DNA from: Leifsonia sp. 466MF
GTDB lineage: Bacteria; Actinomycetota; Actinomycetes; Actinomycetales; Microbacteriaceae
Direction of reading: 5' to 3'
Length of the DNA: 64,000 nt
Assembly (NCBI RefSeq): GCF_900100265.1
Contig: NZ_LT629696.1
Coordinates: 3,348,001 to 3,412,000, forward strand
Shown: positions 50,491-59,105 of the stretch, piece by piece
Position numbering within the stretch: position 1 is the first letter of the stretch
Layout of the letters: every line of letters begins with the position of its first letter
The notes under the pieces: model-generated
Databases searched by the model: none
What the model was told of the DNA's origin: nothing
Seen by the model: the letters and a program-made list of their open reading frames with translations, nothing else
Made by a program: the position numbers and the translations under genes

Positions 50491-51719
50491 GGCGTCCCAT
50501 TCTTCCCGGCGAGCGGAAGGACCGCACGCACGAGGTACCCGCCGTCGGGTTGGGCGGCGGCGGTCAGCGTGCCACCGAGCAGCTCCGCCCGCTCCCGCAT
50601 CCCGCGGATGCCGTGCCCTCCGCCGTCGGGAGCAGGCGGCGAGGCGGGGCGACCGGGGGCCGGGGCATTGCGGACCTCGATCGCGAGCGAGTCGTCCACC
50701 CGGTCCAGGCGGACCACGGTGTCGGCGTCGGTCGCGTGCCGCGCGACGTTGCTGAGCGACTCCTGCACGATCCGGTAGGCGGCGAGAGAGGTGATGGCGT
50801 CCATGCCGCCGGTGTCGACGCCAGTGCCGACGAGCTCCACCCGTCCGCGCCGCGCCGCGTCGGCGACCAGCGCCGGGATGTCCGTCACGCCCGGCTGCGG
50901 CGCCGTCTCCACCCCGGCGTCGTCGCTGCGGAGCACCCCGAGCAGTCGCCGCATCTCCCCCATCGCGGTGCGCGCTGTGGCGGCGAGGTCGTCGAACTCG
51001 GCGACCGCCTCGTCCGGGAGCGACGGGATGCGGTACTTCGCGCTCGACGCCTGCACCTGGATCGCCGACATCCCGTGCGCCACGATGTCGTGCAGTTCGC
51101 GCGCGATGCGGGTCCGCTCCTCCGCGACCTCACGCCGTGCGAGCTCCCCCGCGGAGGTCTGCCGTTCGCGCACCAACTGACGGCGAACATCCTGCCAGCG
51201 CGAAACGAGCAACGCCCCGAGGAGCACAGCTCCGCTGACGGACGCGAACACGATCAGGTCGGCCGTCGCGGCGCCGTCGACTCCGCTCGCCGTGCCGGCA
51301 GCAGCGCCGCCCACCACTCCAATGGTCACCGCTCCCGCGACCGCGACGGCCCACGCCACCAGTCCGGGACGCCAGGCGCCCCGCACGACGACGAGGGCGA
51401 TCGTGGCCGAGAACGCGACGATGGATGGGGCCGACACCGGCCACGGAGCGGACGCCGTCGCGGGTGAGACGACGGCGAAGCCCAGCAGCGAGGCCGCGGC
51501 GGCAGCGGCCGCGACGCGCGGCCAGAGCAATGCGCCGACGATGGACGTCCCCTGGAGGAGCGCTAGAAGCAGGGCGAGAGCGACCGGCACGCCGTAGACG
51601 GCCGGTCCGATGGAGGCGGCGACCGCGACGATGGCGATGGACGCTGCGGACGCTGCGATCCACAGCACGAGGAGCCACCGGTCGACCCGGGCGGTGGTGG
51701 GGAGGCTGTTCGCAGTCAT
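50487..51719 (-). CDS. Sensor histidine kinase (HisKA_3 type)
   Basis: The 410-residue kinase has about five or six membrane segments in residues 15-180, then a dimerisation motif RIARELHDIVAHGMSAIQVQA with the phosphorylated His. A HATPase domain follows, with ITSLAAYRIVQESLSNVARHA and GHGIRGMRERAELLGG. No extracellular sensor domain is evident, so it probably senses a membrane cue, as LiaS/DesK-like kinases do. GGAGG 6 nt before ATG sets the start. It overlaps DedA (ATGA) before it and the response regulator (GTGA) after it. Confidence 0.92.
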   Translation of the reverse strand: MTANSLPTTARVDRWLLVLWIAASAASIAIVAVAASIGPAVYGVPVALALLLALLQGTSIVGALLWPRVAAAAAAASLLGFAVVSPATASAPWPVSAPSIVAFSATIALVVVRGAWRPGLVAWAVAVAGAVTIGVVGGAAAGTASGVDGAATADLIVFASVSGAVLLGALLVSRWQDVRRQLVRERQTSAGELARREVAEERTRIARELHDIVAHGMSAIQVQASSAKYRIPSLPDEAVAEFDDLAATARTAMGEMRRLLGVLRSDDAGVETAPQPGVTDIPALVADAARRGRVELVGTGVDTGGMDAITSLAAYRIVQESLSNVARHATDADTVVRLDRVDDSLAIEVRNAPAPGRPASPPAPDGGGHGIRGMRERAELLGGTLTAAAQPDGGYLVRAVLPLAGKNGTP

Positions 51720-52405
51720 CGGCGTCCTCCCTCCAGTGCGGCGCGTCGCGCTCCGGTCCGCGCAGGTCGGGATGCGACGGCGGCAGGCGACTCGACGCCC
51801 GCCCGCGACGCGCGCCGGCGAGCGGAACGCCGCAGGAGCGCATCCACCACGACCCCCGTGCCGACCCCGAGCGCGATGCCGACGACCATCGCGAGGAACG
51901 CGTTGCCATGCAGCCACTGGGCCGCGACCACCCCAACTGTAACGGAGTAGAGCGCCCACGAGACGCCCGCGACGACCGACAGCCCGACGAACCGGCGCCA
52001 CGCCAGGCCGGACGCCCCGGCCACCAGATTCACGGCCACCCGGCCGACCGGAACGTATCGCGCCGACAGCACCAGGACCCCGGCGCGGGCGTGGATGCCG
52101 CGCCGTGCGCGCTCAACGGCGGCGGCCATGCGTGGCCTCCGCAGCACCCGGAACCGGTCGAGCCCCAACGTCCTCCCGAGCGCGAAGGTGAGGTTGTCGC
52201 CCACGATCGCCCCCGCGGCGGCGCATGCCAGCACCAGGGGCAGGTTCGGGACGCCGACGGCGACCGCCGCAGCAGAGGCGCCGATCACGACCGACTCGCT
52301 CGGAACGGGCGGGAAGAAGGCGTCCACCAGCACGACCGCGAAGACGACGAGATAGACCCACGGAGATGCGGCCGCTGCCGCGATGAAGTCGTTGATGGCG
52401 TCCAT
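51716..52405 (-). CDS. DedA/SNARE-associated family membrane protein
   Basis: This 229-residue protein has the DedA features FFPPVPSESVVIGASA near residue 31 and GDNLTFALGRTLG near 70, then a basic segment, ARYVPVGRVAVNLVAG, and two C-terminal membrane helices. DedA proteins are now linked to phospholipid flipping and membrane homeostasis. The basic C-terminal tail is Arg-rich. It heads the operon with the kinase and response regulator, so the two-component pair may respond to the membrane state this protein changes. The ATG at 52405 has only a modest ribosome site. Confidence 0.86.
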   Translation of the reverse strand: MDAINDFIAAAAASPWVYLVVFAVVLVDAFFPPVPSESVVIGASAAAVAVGVPNLPLVLACAAAGAIVGDNLTFALGRTLGLDRFRVLRRPRMAAAVERARRGIHARAGVLVLSARYVPVGRVAVNLVAGASGLAWRRFVGLSVVAGVSWALYSVTVGVVAAQWLHGNAFLAMVVGIALGVGTGVVVDALLRRSARRRASRAGVESPAAVASRPARTGARRAALEGGRR

Positions 52406-52462
52406 GGTCCCGACGATAGGAATCGGAGCGCCCTCCGCGCGTCCCCCGGGAGTACCGGTCCG

Positions 52463-52475
52463 ACCCCTACCGCGG
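52463..52475. promoter_or_regulatory. Shared 13-bp motif upstream of the DedA operon and YajQ
   Basis: ACCCCTACCGCGG is identical to a site in the acyltransferase promoter at 49767-49779 (opposite strand). Here only part of the palindrome is kept, because GGAGGG follows in place of GGTAGG. It lies 58 nt from both the DedA start and the YajQ start in a 127-nt divergent gap. Confidence 0.62.
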
Positions 52476-52532
52476 AGGGACTTGTCGCGCCTCGTAGACT
52501 GGGAGCAGCTCACTACGGGAAGGACGGACACC

Positions 52533-53021
52533 ATGGCAGACTCCTCGTTCGACGTCGTCAGCAAGGTCGACAAGATGGAGGCGGACAACGCCGTCAACCA
52601 GGCCCGCAAAGAGGTGGACCAGCGCTACGACTTCAAGAACGTCGGCGCATCCGTCGAGTGGAGCGGCGAGAAGGTCCTCCTGAAGGCGAACACCGAAGAG
52701 CGCGTGAAGGCGGTGCTCGAGGTCCTCGAGTCGAAGTTCGTCAAGCGGGGCATCACCCTCAAGTCGCTCGACACCGGCGCGCCGTACGCGTCCGGCAAGG
52801 AGTTCCGCATCGAGGTCGGACTCAAGAACGGCATCGAGCAGGATGCGGCCAAGAAGATCAACAAGCTGATCCGCGATGAGGCGCCCAAGAGCGTGAAGTC
52901 GCAGATCCAGGGCGACGAGCTGCGGGTCAGCTCCAAGAGCCGCGACGATCTGCAGGCCACCATGGCGCTGCTCAAGAACGCGGACCTCGACGTCGCCCTG
53001 CAGTTCGTCAACCTGCGCTGA
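52533..53021 (+). CDS. YajQ family nucleotide-binding protein
   Basis: The 162-residue protein fits YajQ throughout: SSFDVVSKVDKMEADNAVNQA at the start, RYDFKNVGASVEW, KRGITLKSLDTGAP and a C-terminal LQFVNLR. YajQ homologues bind nucleic acid or cyclic-di-GMP. The start is the ATG with a GGAAGGAC-type site upstream. It is convergent with the hydrolase gene, with a 14-nt overlap. Its promoter region carries the shared 13-bp motif at 52463. Confidence 0.94.
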   Translation: MADSSFDVVSKVDKMEADNAVNQARKEVDQRYDFKNVGASVEWSGEKVLLKANTEERVKAVLEVLESKFVKRGITLKSLDTGAPYASGKEFRIEVGLKNGIEQDAAKKINKLIRDEAPKSVKSQIQGDELRVSSKSRDDLQATMALLKNADLDVALQFVNLR

Positions 53022-54024
53022 GGTACCCGCGCATCCACTGCGTGATGGATGCGTATGCCGCCCGGCGCACCGGCGGTCGCGACAGGAACACGTCGTGGAG
53101 GGCGTCCTCCAGCCACGAGACAGTGACGGTCGGCCCGAGTTGCAGCGCGCGCTGAGCGATGTCGCGGACGACGAGCACCACGTCCGAGGTCAGCATGTCC
53201 GGCGTCCAGTGCGGCAGCAGCGTCGACCGTTCGGACAACAGGGTGAGCACGGGTGCGTCGATGTGCAGGCCCGCAGCGACGCGCGCGTGCCCGGCCAGCA
53301 CGGCCACCAGCCAGGCGGGGTGGACCGGGAAGCCGCGGATGGGGCGCCAGGCCAGGTCGTAGTCCCACTCGCCGTCCATGGTGCGTGACACCGTCCGGCT
53401 GTAGAAGCCCAGGTCGACGTTGGGCATCGCCGCTTTCGGGTCGATGCGCGCGTGCAGGTCGATGAGCGGTGTCAGGGCGGCGCGACCCGCCGATCGGGCT
53501 TGGAACTCGAGCCAGGGGCTGTTCAGGATGAGCGCACCCGCTCGGCCGGGGTGGCGGTCGGCCCACAGGCTGAGGGTGAGACCGCCGGTCGAGTGGCCCA
53601 GCAGGATGAGGCGGCGCGACCGCGGGCGGTGTGCCCCCTCCGGGTCCTGCGACTCACCGTGGCCGATCGCGTCCAGCGCTGCCGCGATGTCCTCGTCGTA
53701 GACGGCCAGGTCGTCCACGAACCCCGGAGTCTGCCCCTCGCGGAGACTGCGGCCGTACTTGCGCAGATCGAGCGCGTGGAACCGAGCGCCCTGGTCGTGC
53801 CAGAACTCGGCGAGCTCGGTCTGGAAGAAGTAGTCCGACCAGCCGTGCACGTACAGGACGTCGGTGTCGGCGGCGGGCCGACGGTGCAGGTGGAGGCGCG
53901 GCGGCGGCGAGTATCGCACGAGCGTGGCGACGACGTCGCCCTCCGCGTCCGGTTGCAGCGGAAGCGTCAGCTGCTCGAACGGCTCCCCGAGGATGTCGGG
54001 GACCCACTCGCGCGCGTTCGCCAT
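53008..54024 (-). CDS. Alpha/beta hydrolase, lysophospholipase-like
   Basis: This 338-residue cytoplasmic hydrolase has the alpha/beta fold with VLYVHGWSDYFFQTELAEFW as the oxyanion region and the nucleophile elbow LLGHSTGGLTLSLW (GHSTG Ser). The late ALHDVFLS supplies the catalytic His. The LNSPWLEFQ block is seen in serine aminopeptidase_S33 proteins of lysophospholipase type. It follows the FprA gene by 13 nt on the same strand. The substrate is probably a lipid or ester but is unknown. Confidence 0.86.
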   Translation of the reverse strand: MANAREWVPDILGEPFEQLTLPLQPDAEGDVVATLVRYSPPPRLHLHRRPAADTDVLYVHGWSDYFFQTELAEFWHDQGARFHALDLRKYGRSLREGQTPGFVDDLAVYDEDIAAALDAIGHGESQDPEGAHRPRSRRLILLGHSTGGLTLSLWADRHPGRAGALILNSPWLEFQARSAGRAALTPLIDLHARIDPKAAMPNVDLGFYSRTVSRTMDGEWDYDLAWRPIRGFPVHPAWLVAVLAGHARVAAGLHIDAPVLTLLSERSTLLPHWTPDMLTSDVVLVVRDIAQRALQLGPTVTVSWLEDALHDVFLSRPPVRRAAYASITQWMRGYLSAG

Positions 54025-54037
54025 GCCGCCGGGGCGC

Positions 54038-55435
54038 CTACTCGGCGGCCTGCCCGCTCGCCGGCCCGCTGCCGACAGGCTCCCCATTGGAGGCCCGCAC
54101 CATCTCGTCGCGCGGGACGACCTTCACCCGAACCCGGCCGCGCTCGGCGCCGAGAGACTGCTCGTACGCGTCGAGGTTGTGCCAGCCGTCGAGCGTCGTG
54201 TACTCCACACCTCGCTCGTGGAGGAGGTTTTCCACAGATTGCTCGTCAGGGTCGGACGGCGACCACCAGTTCCCCTGATCGTTGATGACATGTTTGATCG
54301 TCTCCATGGCATCCGATTTGGTGTGACCGATGAGCCCGACGGGCCCGCGCTTGATCCACCCGGTCGCGTAGACCCCGTACATGCGCTCGTTGTCGCCCTT
54401 CCGCAGCACCTGGCCCTCGTGGTTCGGGATGACGCCGTGCTTGCGGTCGAACGGGATGCCGGGCAGCGGCGAGCCGAAGTAGCCGACGGCCCGGTAGATC
54501 GCATCGATCTCGAGCTCGCGGATCTCGCCCGTACCGCGCACGCCCCCCTCGCCGTCGGGCTCGGTTCGCTCCCAGCGGAAGGCCCGCACCTGGCCGTTCT
54601 CGTCGCCCACCACCTCGAGCGGCTTCGCGTAGAAGTGCAGGTGGAGCCGTCGCGATGCGTTGCCGACCTCGCGCTGCCGCCACTGCTGCAGCACGCGGTC
54701 GATGACCATCACCTGCTTGTTGCTCGCGATCGCCGCCTTCGACTGCTCGTCGTAGTCGAAGTCCTCGTCGTAGAGGATCATGTCGACGTCGCGCAGCTCG
54801 CCGAGCTCGCGCAGCTCCAGTGGAGTGAACTTCACCTGCGCGGGGCCGCGACGGCCGAAGACGTGAACGTCGGTGACAGGCGAGTTCTTGAGCCCCTCGT
54901 AGACGTTGTCCGGGATCTCGGTCGGCAGCAGGTCGTCGGCGTGCTTGGCGAGCATCCGGGAGATGTCGAGTGCGACGTTGCCGTTGCCGATGACGGCGAC
55001 CGACTTCGCGTCGAGCGGCCACGTGCGCGGGACGTCGGGATGCCCGTCGAACCAGCTGACGAAGTCGGCCGCTCCATACGAACCCCGGAGCTCGATGCCC
55101 GGGATCTCGAGGTCGGCGTCGCGCACGGCGCCGGTGGCGAAGATGACGGCGTTGTAGTGGCGCTTGAGGTCGTCGAGCGTGATGTCGCGGCCGTACTGGA
55201 CGTTGCCGAAGATCCGGATGTCACCGCTGTCGAGCACCTCGCGCAGCGCGGTGATGATGCCCTTGATGCGCGGGTGGTCGGGGGCCACGCCGTAGCGGAC
55301 GAGGCCGTACGGTGCGGGAAGCTGCTCGAACAGGTCGATCGACACGTCGAAGCCCCGCTCCGCTTTCAGCAGGATGTCGGCGGCGTAGATGCCCGCCGGT
55401 CCGGCGCCGACGATGGCCAGTCGCAGTTTGGTCAT
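54038..55435 (-). CDS. fprA: Ferredoxin/adrenodoxin-like NADP reductase FprA
   Basis: This 465-residue flavoprotein matches FprA: the FAD motif AIVGAGPAGIYAADILL at residues 7-23, LPAPYGLVRYGVAPDHP, VAVIGNGNVALDISRML for NADP, and YATGWIKRGPVGLIGHTKSDA near the C-terminus. It moves electrons between NADPH and ferredoxin, for example to P450 enzymes. The ATG at 55435 is 30 nt after the polyprenyl synthase gene stop on the same strand. Length and motifs are normal. Confidence 0.94.
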   Translation of the reverse strand: MTKLRLAIVGAGPAGIYAADILLKAERGFDVSIDLFEQLPAPYGLVRYGVAPDHPRIKGIITALREVLDSGDIRIFGNVQYGRDITLDDLKRHYNAVIFATGAVRDADLEIPGIELRGSYGAADFVSWFDGHPDVPRTWPLDAKSVAVIGNGNVALDISRMLAKHADDLLPTEIPDNVYEGLKNSPVTDVHVFGRRGPAQVKFTPLELRELGELRDVDMILYDEDFDYDEQSKAAIASNKQVMVIDRVLQQWRQREVGNASRRLHLHFYAKPLEVVGDENGQVRAFRWERTEPDGEGGVRGTGEIRELEIDAIYRAVGYFGSPLPGIPFDRKHGVIPNHEGQVLRKGDNERMYGVYATGWIKRGPVGLIGHTKSDAMETIKHVINDQGNWWSPSDPDEQSVENLLHERGVEYTTLDGWHNLDAYEQSLGAERGRVRVKVVPRDEMVRASNGEPVGSGPASGQAAE

Positions 55436-55465
55436 TCGTTGATTCCTTCTGGGGTTGCTGGTCGC

Positions 55466-56542
55466 TCAGCTGGAGCGTTCGACGATCGTGTCCGCGAACC
55501 GGATCAGAGCCTTCTTCACCGGGCCGTCCGGAAGGGGCTCGAGGGCCTCGACCGCCTCGCGCGCCCAGCGGTGCGCCTCCTCCAGCGTCTGGCGGGTCAC
55601 CTCGTGCTCACGGAGCGCGGCGATCGCCTCCATCGCGGCGGGCGTGACCTCGCCGTCCTCGGCCGAGCCGATGACGTCGCGCTCCAGACGCTCGAGCAGG
55701 GCCGCGGCCTCCGGGTCGGTGGACGCACGCTCGCGGAGGCGGAGGACGGGGAGGGTCGCGACGCCGGCACGCAGATCGTTGCCGGGGGTCTTGCCGGTCT
55801 CGGCCACCCCCTCCGACGACAGGTCGATGACGTCGTCGATGAGCTGGAAGGCCACGCCGATCTTCTCGCCGAACACCACGACGGGCTGCTCGTACTCCTT
55901 CGGAGCGTTCGAGAACAGCACGCCCATCTGGGCGGCGACCGCGATCAGGGAGCCGGTCTTGTCCTCGAGCACCCCGATGTAGTGCTCGATCGGGTCCTCG
56001 CCCTCCTGGGGTCCGATGGTCTCGTGCAGCTGGCCGAGGCACAGCCGCTCGAACGTGTCGGCCTGGAGTTGGATCGCCCGCTCACCGAGCGCGGAGACCA
56101 GCTTGCTGGCGCGGGCGAACAGCAGGTCGCCGGTCAGCACGGCGACGGAGTTGCCCCAGACGAACTGCGCGCTGGGCACGCCGCGGCGCATCTGGGAGTC
56201 GTCCATGACGTCGTCGTGGTACAGCGAGGCGAGGTGGGTGATCTCGACGGCCTCGGCCGCCTGGATGACGTCGGCGTTCGTGCCGTCGCCGAGCTGGGCG
56301 GCCAGCAGGGTCAGCATGGGACGGACCCGCTTGCCGCCGGCCTCGAGGAGGTACCGGGCGGTCACGTCGGCGAGGTTGTCCGCGAAGTGCATCTCGCGGT
56401 GGAGGCTCTCCTCGACCTGGGCGAGACCGGCGTCGACGGCGTTCGCGAGCTGGCGGTCGTCACCGCGGAGGAAGATCCGCTCGGTGAAGCCGAGCTGGCT
56501 GGTCAGCGACGGGCGCCGCACAGCCGGGACACTTCGTGGCAC
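55466..56542 (-). CDS. Polyprenyl diphosphate synthase for menaquinone side chain
   Basis: The 358-residue trans-prenyltransferase has GGKRVRPML (substrate binding), the first Asp-rich motif LYHDDVMDD and the second DDVIDL. It elongates farnesyl or geranyl diphosphate to the long isoprenyl chain that MenA attaches. It follows MenG, with one-nucleotide overlap (TAGTG), which supports the menaquinone role. The GTG start was chosen because it is the only start codon near the expected N-terminus; GGGGGAG lies 2 nt before it. Length is typical. Confidence 0.9.
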   Translation of the reverse strand: MPRSVPAVRRPSLTSQLGFTERIFLRGDDRQLANAVDAGLAQVEESLHREMHFADNLADVTARYLLEAGGKRVRPMLTLLAAQLGDGTNADVIQAAEAVEITHLASLYHDDVMDDSQMRRGVPSAQFVWGNSVAVLTGDLLFARASKLVSALGERAIQLQADTFERLCLGQLHETIGPQEGEDPIEHYIGVLEDKTGSLIAVAAQMGVLFSNAPKEYEQPVVVFGEKIGVAFQLIDDVIDLSSEGVAETGKTPGNDLRAGVATLPVLRLRERASTDPEAAALLERLERDVIGSAEDGEVTPAAMEAIAALREHEVTRQTLEEAHRWAREAVEALEPLPDGPVKKALIRFADTIVERSS

Positions 56543-57597
56543 TACTCCCCCTCGGACGGGATGGTGGACGCAGACTCTTCGGAGCCGGCGGTTCCGGCGG
56601 ATGCCGGACGCGACTCGGAGCCGGCGGAGGTCGAGCGCTTCGGCTTGGGTGCCGCGGGCTTCGGCGTCGTGGGCCTGGCGGCGGCAGACTTCGGAGCGGC
56701 AGACTTCGCAGCAGCGGGCTTCGCGGCAGCGGGCTTCGCAGCAGCGGGCTTCGCCTTCGTCGCAGCGGCCTTCGGCTTGGGAGCGGCCTTGGGCTTCGTC
56801 GCGGCAGCCGGCTTCTCGGCCGGCGCCTCGGGCTGCGCATTCACGTCGGGCGTCGCCGCGACCGGCTCCACTGGCTCCACCGGTGCAGGCCGGCGCTCGG
56901 GCTTGAAACCGCGGTGCAGGGCGACGATGCCGGCCGTCAGATTGCGGTACGCGACACGCTCGAAACCAGCCTCGCGCATCCACCCGGCGAGCGCGCGCTG
57001 GTCCGGCCACGCCTGGATGGACTCCATGAGGTACTCGTAGGCCGCGGGGTTGGAGCTGGCGACGCGCGCCAGCACGGGCATCCCGAACTTGAGATACGCC
57101 GAGTAGCCGGCGCGGACGGGAGCGAGCGGCGGCTGGGAGAACTCGCACACCACCACGCGGCCGCCTGGCTTGACCACACGGAAGAACTCGGCGAGGGCCT
57201 TCTTCGGGTCGACGATGTTGCGCAGACCGAATGAGATCGTCACCGCGTCGAACGTGTCGTCGTCGAACGGGAGGTCCATGGCGTCGGCCTGGACGAAACG
57301 GATGAAGGGGTTGCCGGCCTGGCGCTGCCGGCCGACGTCGATCATCCCGGCCGAGAAATCGGCGGCGACGACGGACGCCCCGTTGCGGGCGAGGGAGGCG
57401 CTCGACGTGCCCGTCCCGGCCGCGACGTCGAGGATCGTCTCGCCGGCGCGCGGCGCGACCGCACGCGTCGTCGCGACGCGCCACAGGGCCGCATTGCCGA
57501 CCGACAGGACGTTGTTGGTCCGGTCGTAGCGCGTCGACACCTGGTCGAACATGGCGGCGACCTGGGCGGGCTGCTTGCTGAGGTCGGCCTTACTCAC
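56542..57597 (-). CDS. menG: Demethylmenaquinone methyltransferase MenG with long AAAKP tail
   Basis: This SAM-dependent enzyme methylates demethylmenaquinone. The core (1-232) has MFDQVSTRYDRTNNVLS, the SAM motif ILDVAAGTGTSSASL, ADAMDLPF, SFGLRNIVD and VKPGGRVVVCEFS. Usual length is about 230-250, but here residues 233-351 add a Lys/Ala/Pro-rich tail with repeated AAAKP and AAPK units, like histone H1 or HU tails. The tail ends in an acidic stretch (SEESASTIPSEGE). It starts at ATG and overlaps the polyprenyl synthase gene. The tail may be a slippage-driven extension or a linker to membrane or nucleic acid. Confidence 0.9.
   Translation of the reverse strand: MSKADLSKQPAQVAAMFDQVSTRYDRTNNVLSVGNAALWRVATTRAVAPRAGETILDVAAGTGTSSASLARNGASVVAADFSAGMIDVGRQRQAGNPFIRFVQADAMDLPFDDDTFDAVTISFGLRNIVDPKKALAEFFRVVKPGGRVVVCEFSQPPLAPVRAGYSAYLKFGMPVLARVASSNPAAYEYLMESIQAWPDQRALAGWMREAGFERVAYRNLTAGIVALHRGFKPERRPAPVEPVEPVAATPDVNAQPEAPAEKPAAATKPKAAPKPKAAATKAKPAAAKPAAAKPAAAKSAAPKSAAARPTTPKPAAPKPKRSTSAGSESRPASAGTAGSEESASTIPSEGE
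56704..56748. repeat. Three tandem 15-bp repeats coding for the AAAKP units of MenG
   Basis: A 15-bp unit, CTTCGCAGCAGCGGG or one base different, occurs three times in a row. On the coding strand each unit encodes five residues of the Ala/Lys/Pro tail. This suggests growth by slippage or unequal crossing-over. Confidence 0.8.
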
Positions 57598-57699
57598 CCC
57601 ACCAGCTTAGGCTGCGGCGTCAGCGGGTGCATGCCGACGACAGGATGCACGCCGAACGGTCAGCCAGGCGGGGCGCTCCGGCACGACGGCTTCCGACCA

Positions 57700-58086
57700 T
57701 CAGAACCGCTGCCCCAGCGCCTTCGCCCGCAGAGCGTCGAACTCGCCGCGCGAGATGACACCCTGGTCGAGAAGCGCCTGCGCCTGCTGGATGTCGGCCG
57801 CCGGTGTCGCCGACGCCGTCGGCTTCGACCCCCAGTCGTCGTCCTCCGGCACCTGGGCACGGCGGGCCATGCTCCGCTCCGCCATCCCCCGTCCGCGGGC
57901 GATCAGATACACGAGCACCGAGATCAGCGGGACGAAGATGAAGAAGATCACCCACAGGGCCTTCCACCATCCATTGAGCCCGCTGTCGCGGAACAGGTCG
58001 ACCAGCACGGTGAACAGGATCATCACGAAAGCCACGAACGCGAAGATCCAGAAGACGTACAAGAACGCATTCCAGAAGGTGCCCAT
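57700..58086 (-). CDS. PLDc_N/SHOCT-type small membrane protein
   Basis: The 128-residue protein has two membrane segments (about 5-28 and 42-62) separated by DLFRDSGLNGWWKALWV, which matches the phospholipase D N-terminal-like module. A SHOCT-like short helical motif follows at the end (AADIQQAQALLDQGVISRGEFDALRAK). SHOCT modules are thought to mediate oligomerisation. It is near menG but transcribed separately, with a promoter gap at 58087-58221. Function is unknown. Confidence 0.83.
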   Translation of the reverse strand: MGTFWNAFLYVFWIFAFVAFVMILFTVLVDLFRDSGLNGWWKALWVIFFIFVPLISVLVYLIARGRGMAERSMARRAQVPEDDDWGSKPTASATPAADIQQAQALLDQGVISRGEFDALRAKALGQRF

Positions 58087-58221
58087 CTCAGTCCCCTCTC
58101 ATCGCGCACACCGTAATGCTGCGTGCCGACCCACGGCTAGACCACATCTGAACGGGCGGGACTACCATGGCGATCCCAGAGATCGCGGAGCGGACGGCCG
58201 CCCCACGGGTGAGGAGCGACG

Positions 58222-59076
58222 GTGTCCCACGACACGTTTTGGACGACGGATCCCTCCGAGCTGCTCCGGGTGCGACCCGGCTTCCGCCTCGCCGACCAGC
58301 CCACCGACGGCGCCCCCGGCTTCGAGGGCGGCAAGGAGGAGGGGAAGGATGCCCTCTCAGCGGGGAAGGACGTCCTCGCCGAGCTCCAGGAGAAGCTGTT
58401 CGCGTGCGGCAGGGAAGGTGCCCCGCGATCCGTCCTCCTCGTGCTCCAGGCGATGGACACCGCAGGCAAGGGCGGCATCGTCTCGCACGTCATCGGCGCG
58501 ATGAACCCCGGCGGCGTCCACTACGCGGGCTTCGGCAAGCCGACCCCGGAGGAGCTCTCGCACGACTTCCTCTGGCGCGTCTGGCGGGAGGTCCCCGCCG
58601 CGGGCCAGGTTGGCGTCTTCGACCGCTCCCATTACGAGGACGTGCTGATCGGCCGTGTGCGCCAGCTCGCGCCGCCGGAGGAGCTGGAGCGCCGCTACGG
58701 CGCGATCACCGGATTCGAGCACGAGCTGGCGGAGTCCGGCACCACCATCGTGAAGGTGATGCTGCACCTCGGGAAGGCCGAGCAGAAGAAGCGCCTGGCC
58801 GCCCGGCTCGAGAACCGTGCAAAGCTCTGGAAGTTCAACCCCGCCGACGTCGACGAGCGGCTCCGCTGGGACGACTACCAGGAGGCGTACCAGATCGCCC
58901 TGGAGCGCACGAGCACGGCGGAGGCGCCGTGGTTCGTCGTCCCCGCCGACCACAAGTGGTACGCGCGGGTCGCCGTGCAGCAGCTGCTGATCCGCGCGCT
59001 CGAGGGGCTGGACCTGGAGTGGCCGATGCCCGACTACGACGTCGAGGAGCAGAAGCGCCGCCTGGCCGACTCCTGA
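58222..59076 (+). CDS. ppk2: Polyphosphate kinase 2 family phosphotransferase
   Basis: This 284-residue PPK2 has the Walker A variant LQAMDTAGKGGIV near residue 76 and the Walker B-like FDRSHYEDVL near 132. WKFNPADVDERLRWDDYQEAY follows, all typical of the one-domain class. It transfers phosphate between polyphosphate and nucleotides, maintaining nucleotide and energy pools. The GTG is preceded by GAGGAGCGACG. It is divergent from the PLDc_N-type gene. The length is standard. Confidence 0.93.
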   Translation: MSHDTFWTTDPSELLRVRPGFRLADQPTDGAPGFEGGKEEGKDALSAGKDVLAELQEKLFACGREGAPRSVLLVLQAMDTAGKGGIVSHVIGAMNPGGVHYAGFGKPTPEELSHDFLWRVWREVPAAGQVGVFDRSHYEDVLIGRVRQLAPPEELERRYGAITGFEHELAESGTTIVKVMLHLGKAEQKKRLAARLENRAKLWKFNPADVDERLRWDDYQEAYQIALERTSTAEAPWFVVPADHKWYARVAVQQLLIRALEGLDLEWPMPDYDVEEQKRRLADS

Positions 59077-59105
59077 TCGCGGGTCGGCCGGTCAGTGGAC
59101 CTCGC

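Noticed and set aside
56704-56748. Non-coding tandem repeat or CRISPR-like array
   Set aside because: The 15-bp units keep the MenG reading frame, have no spacers and encode the AAAKP tail.
53864-57040. A 1058-codon plus-strand open frame across fprA, polyprenyl synthase and menG
   Set aside because: It spans three well-recognised genes on the other strand and has the composition typical of an antisense shadow.
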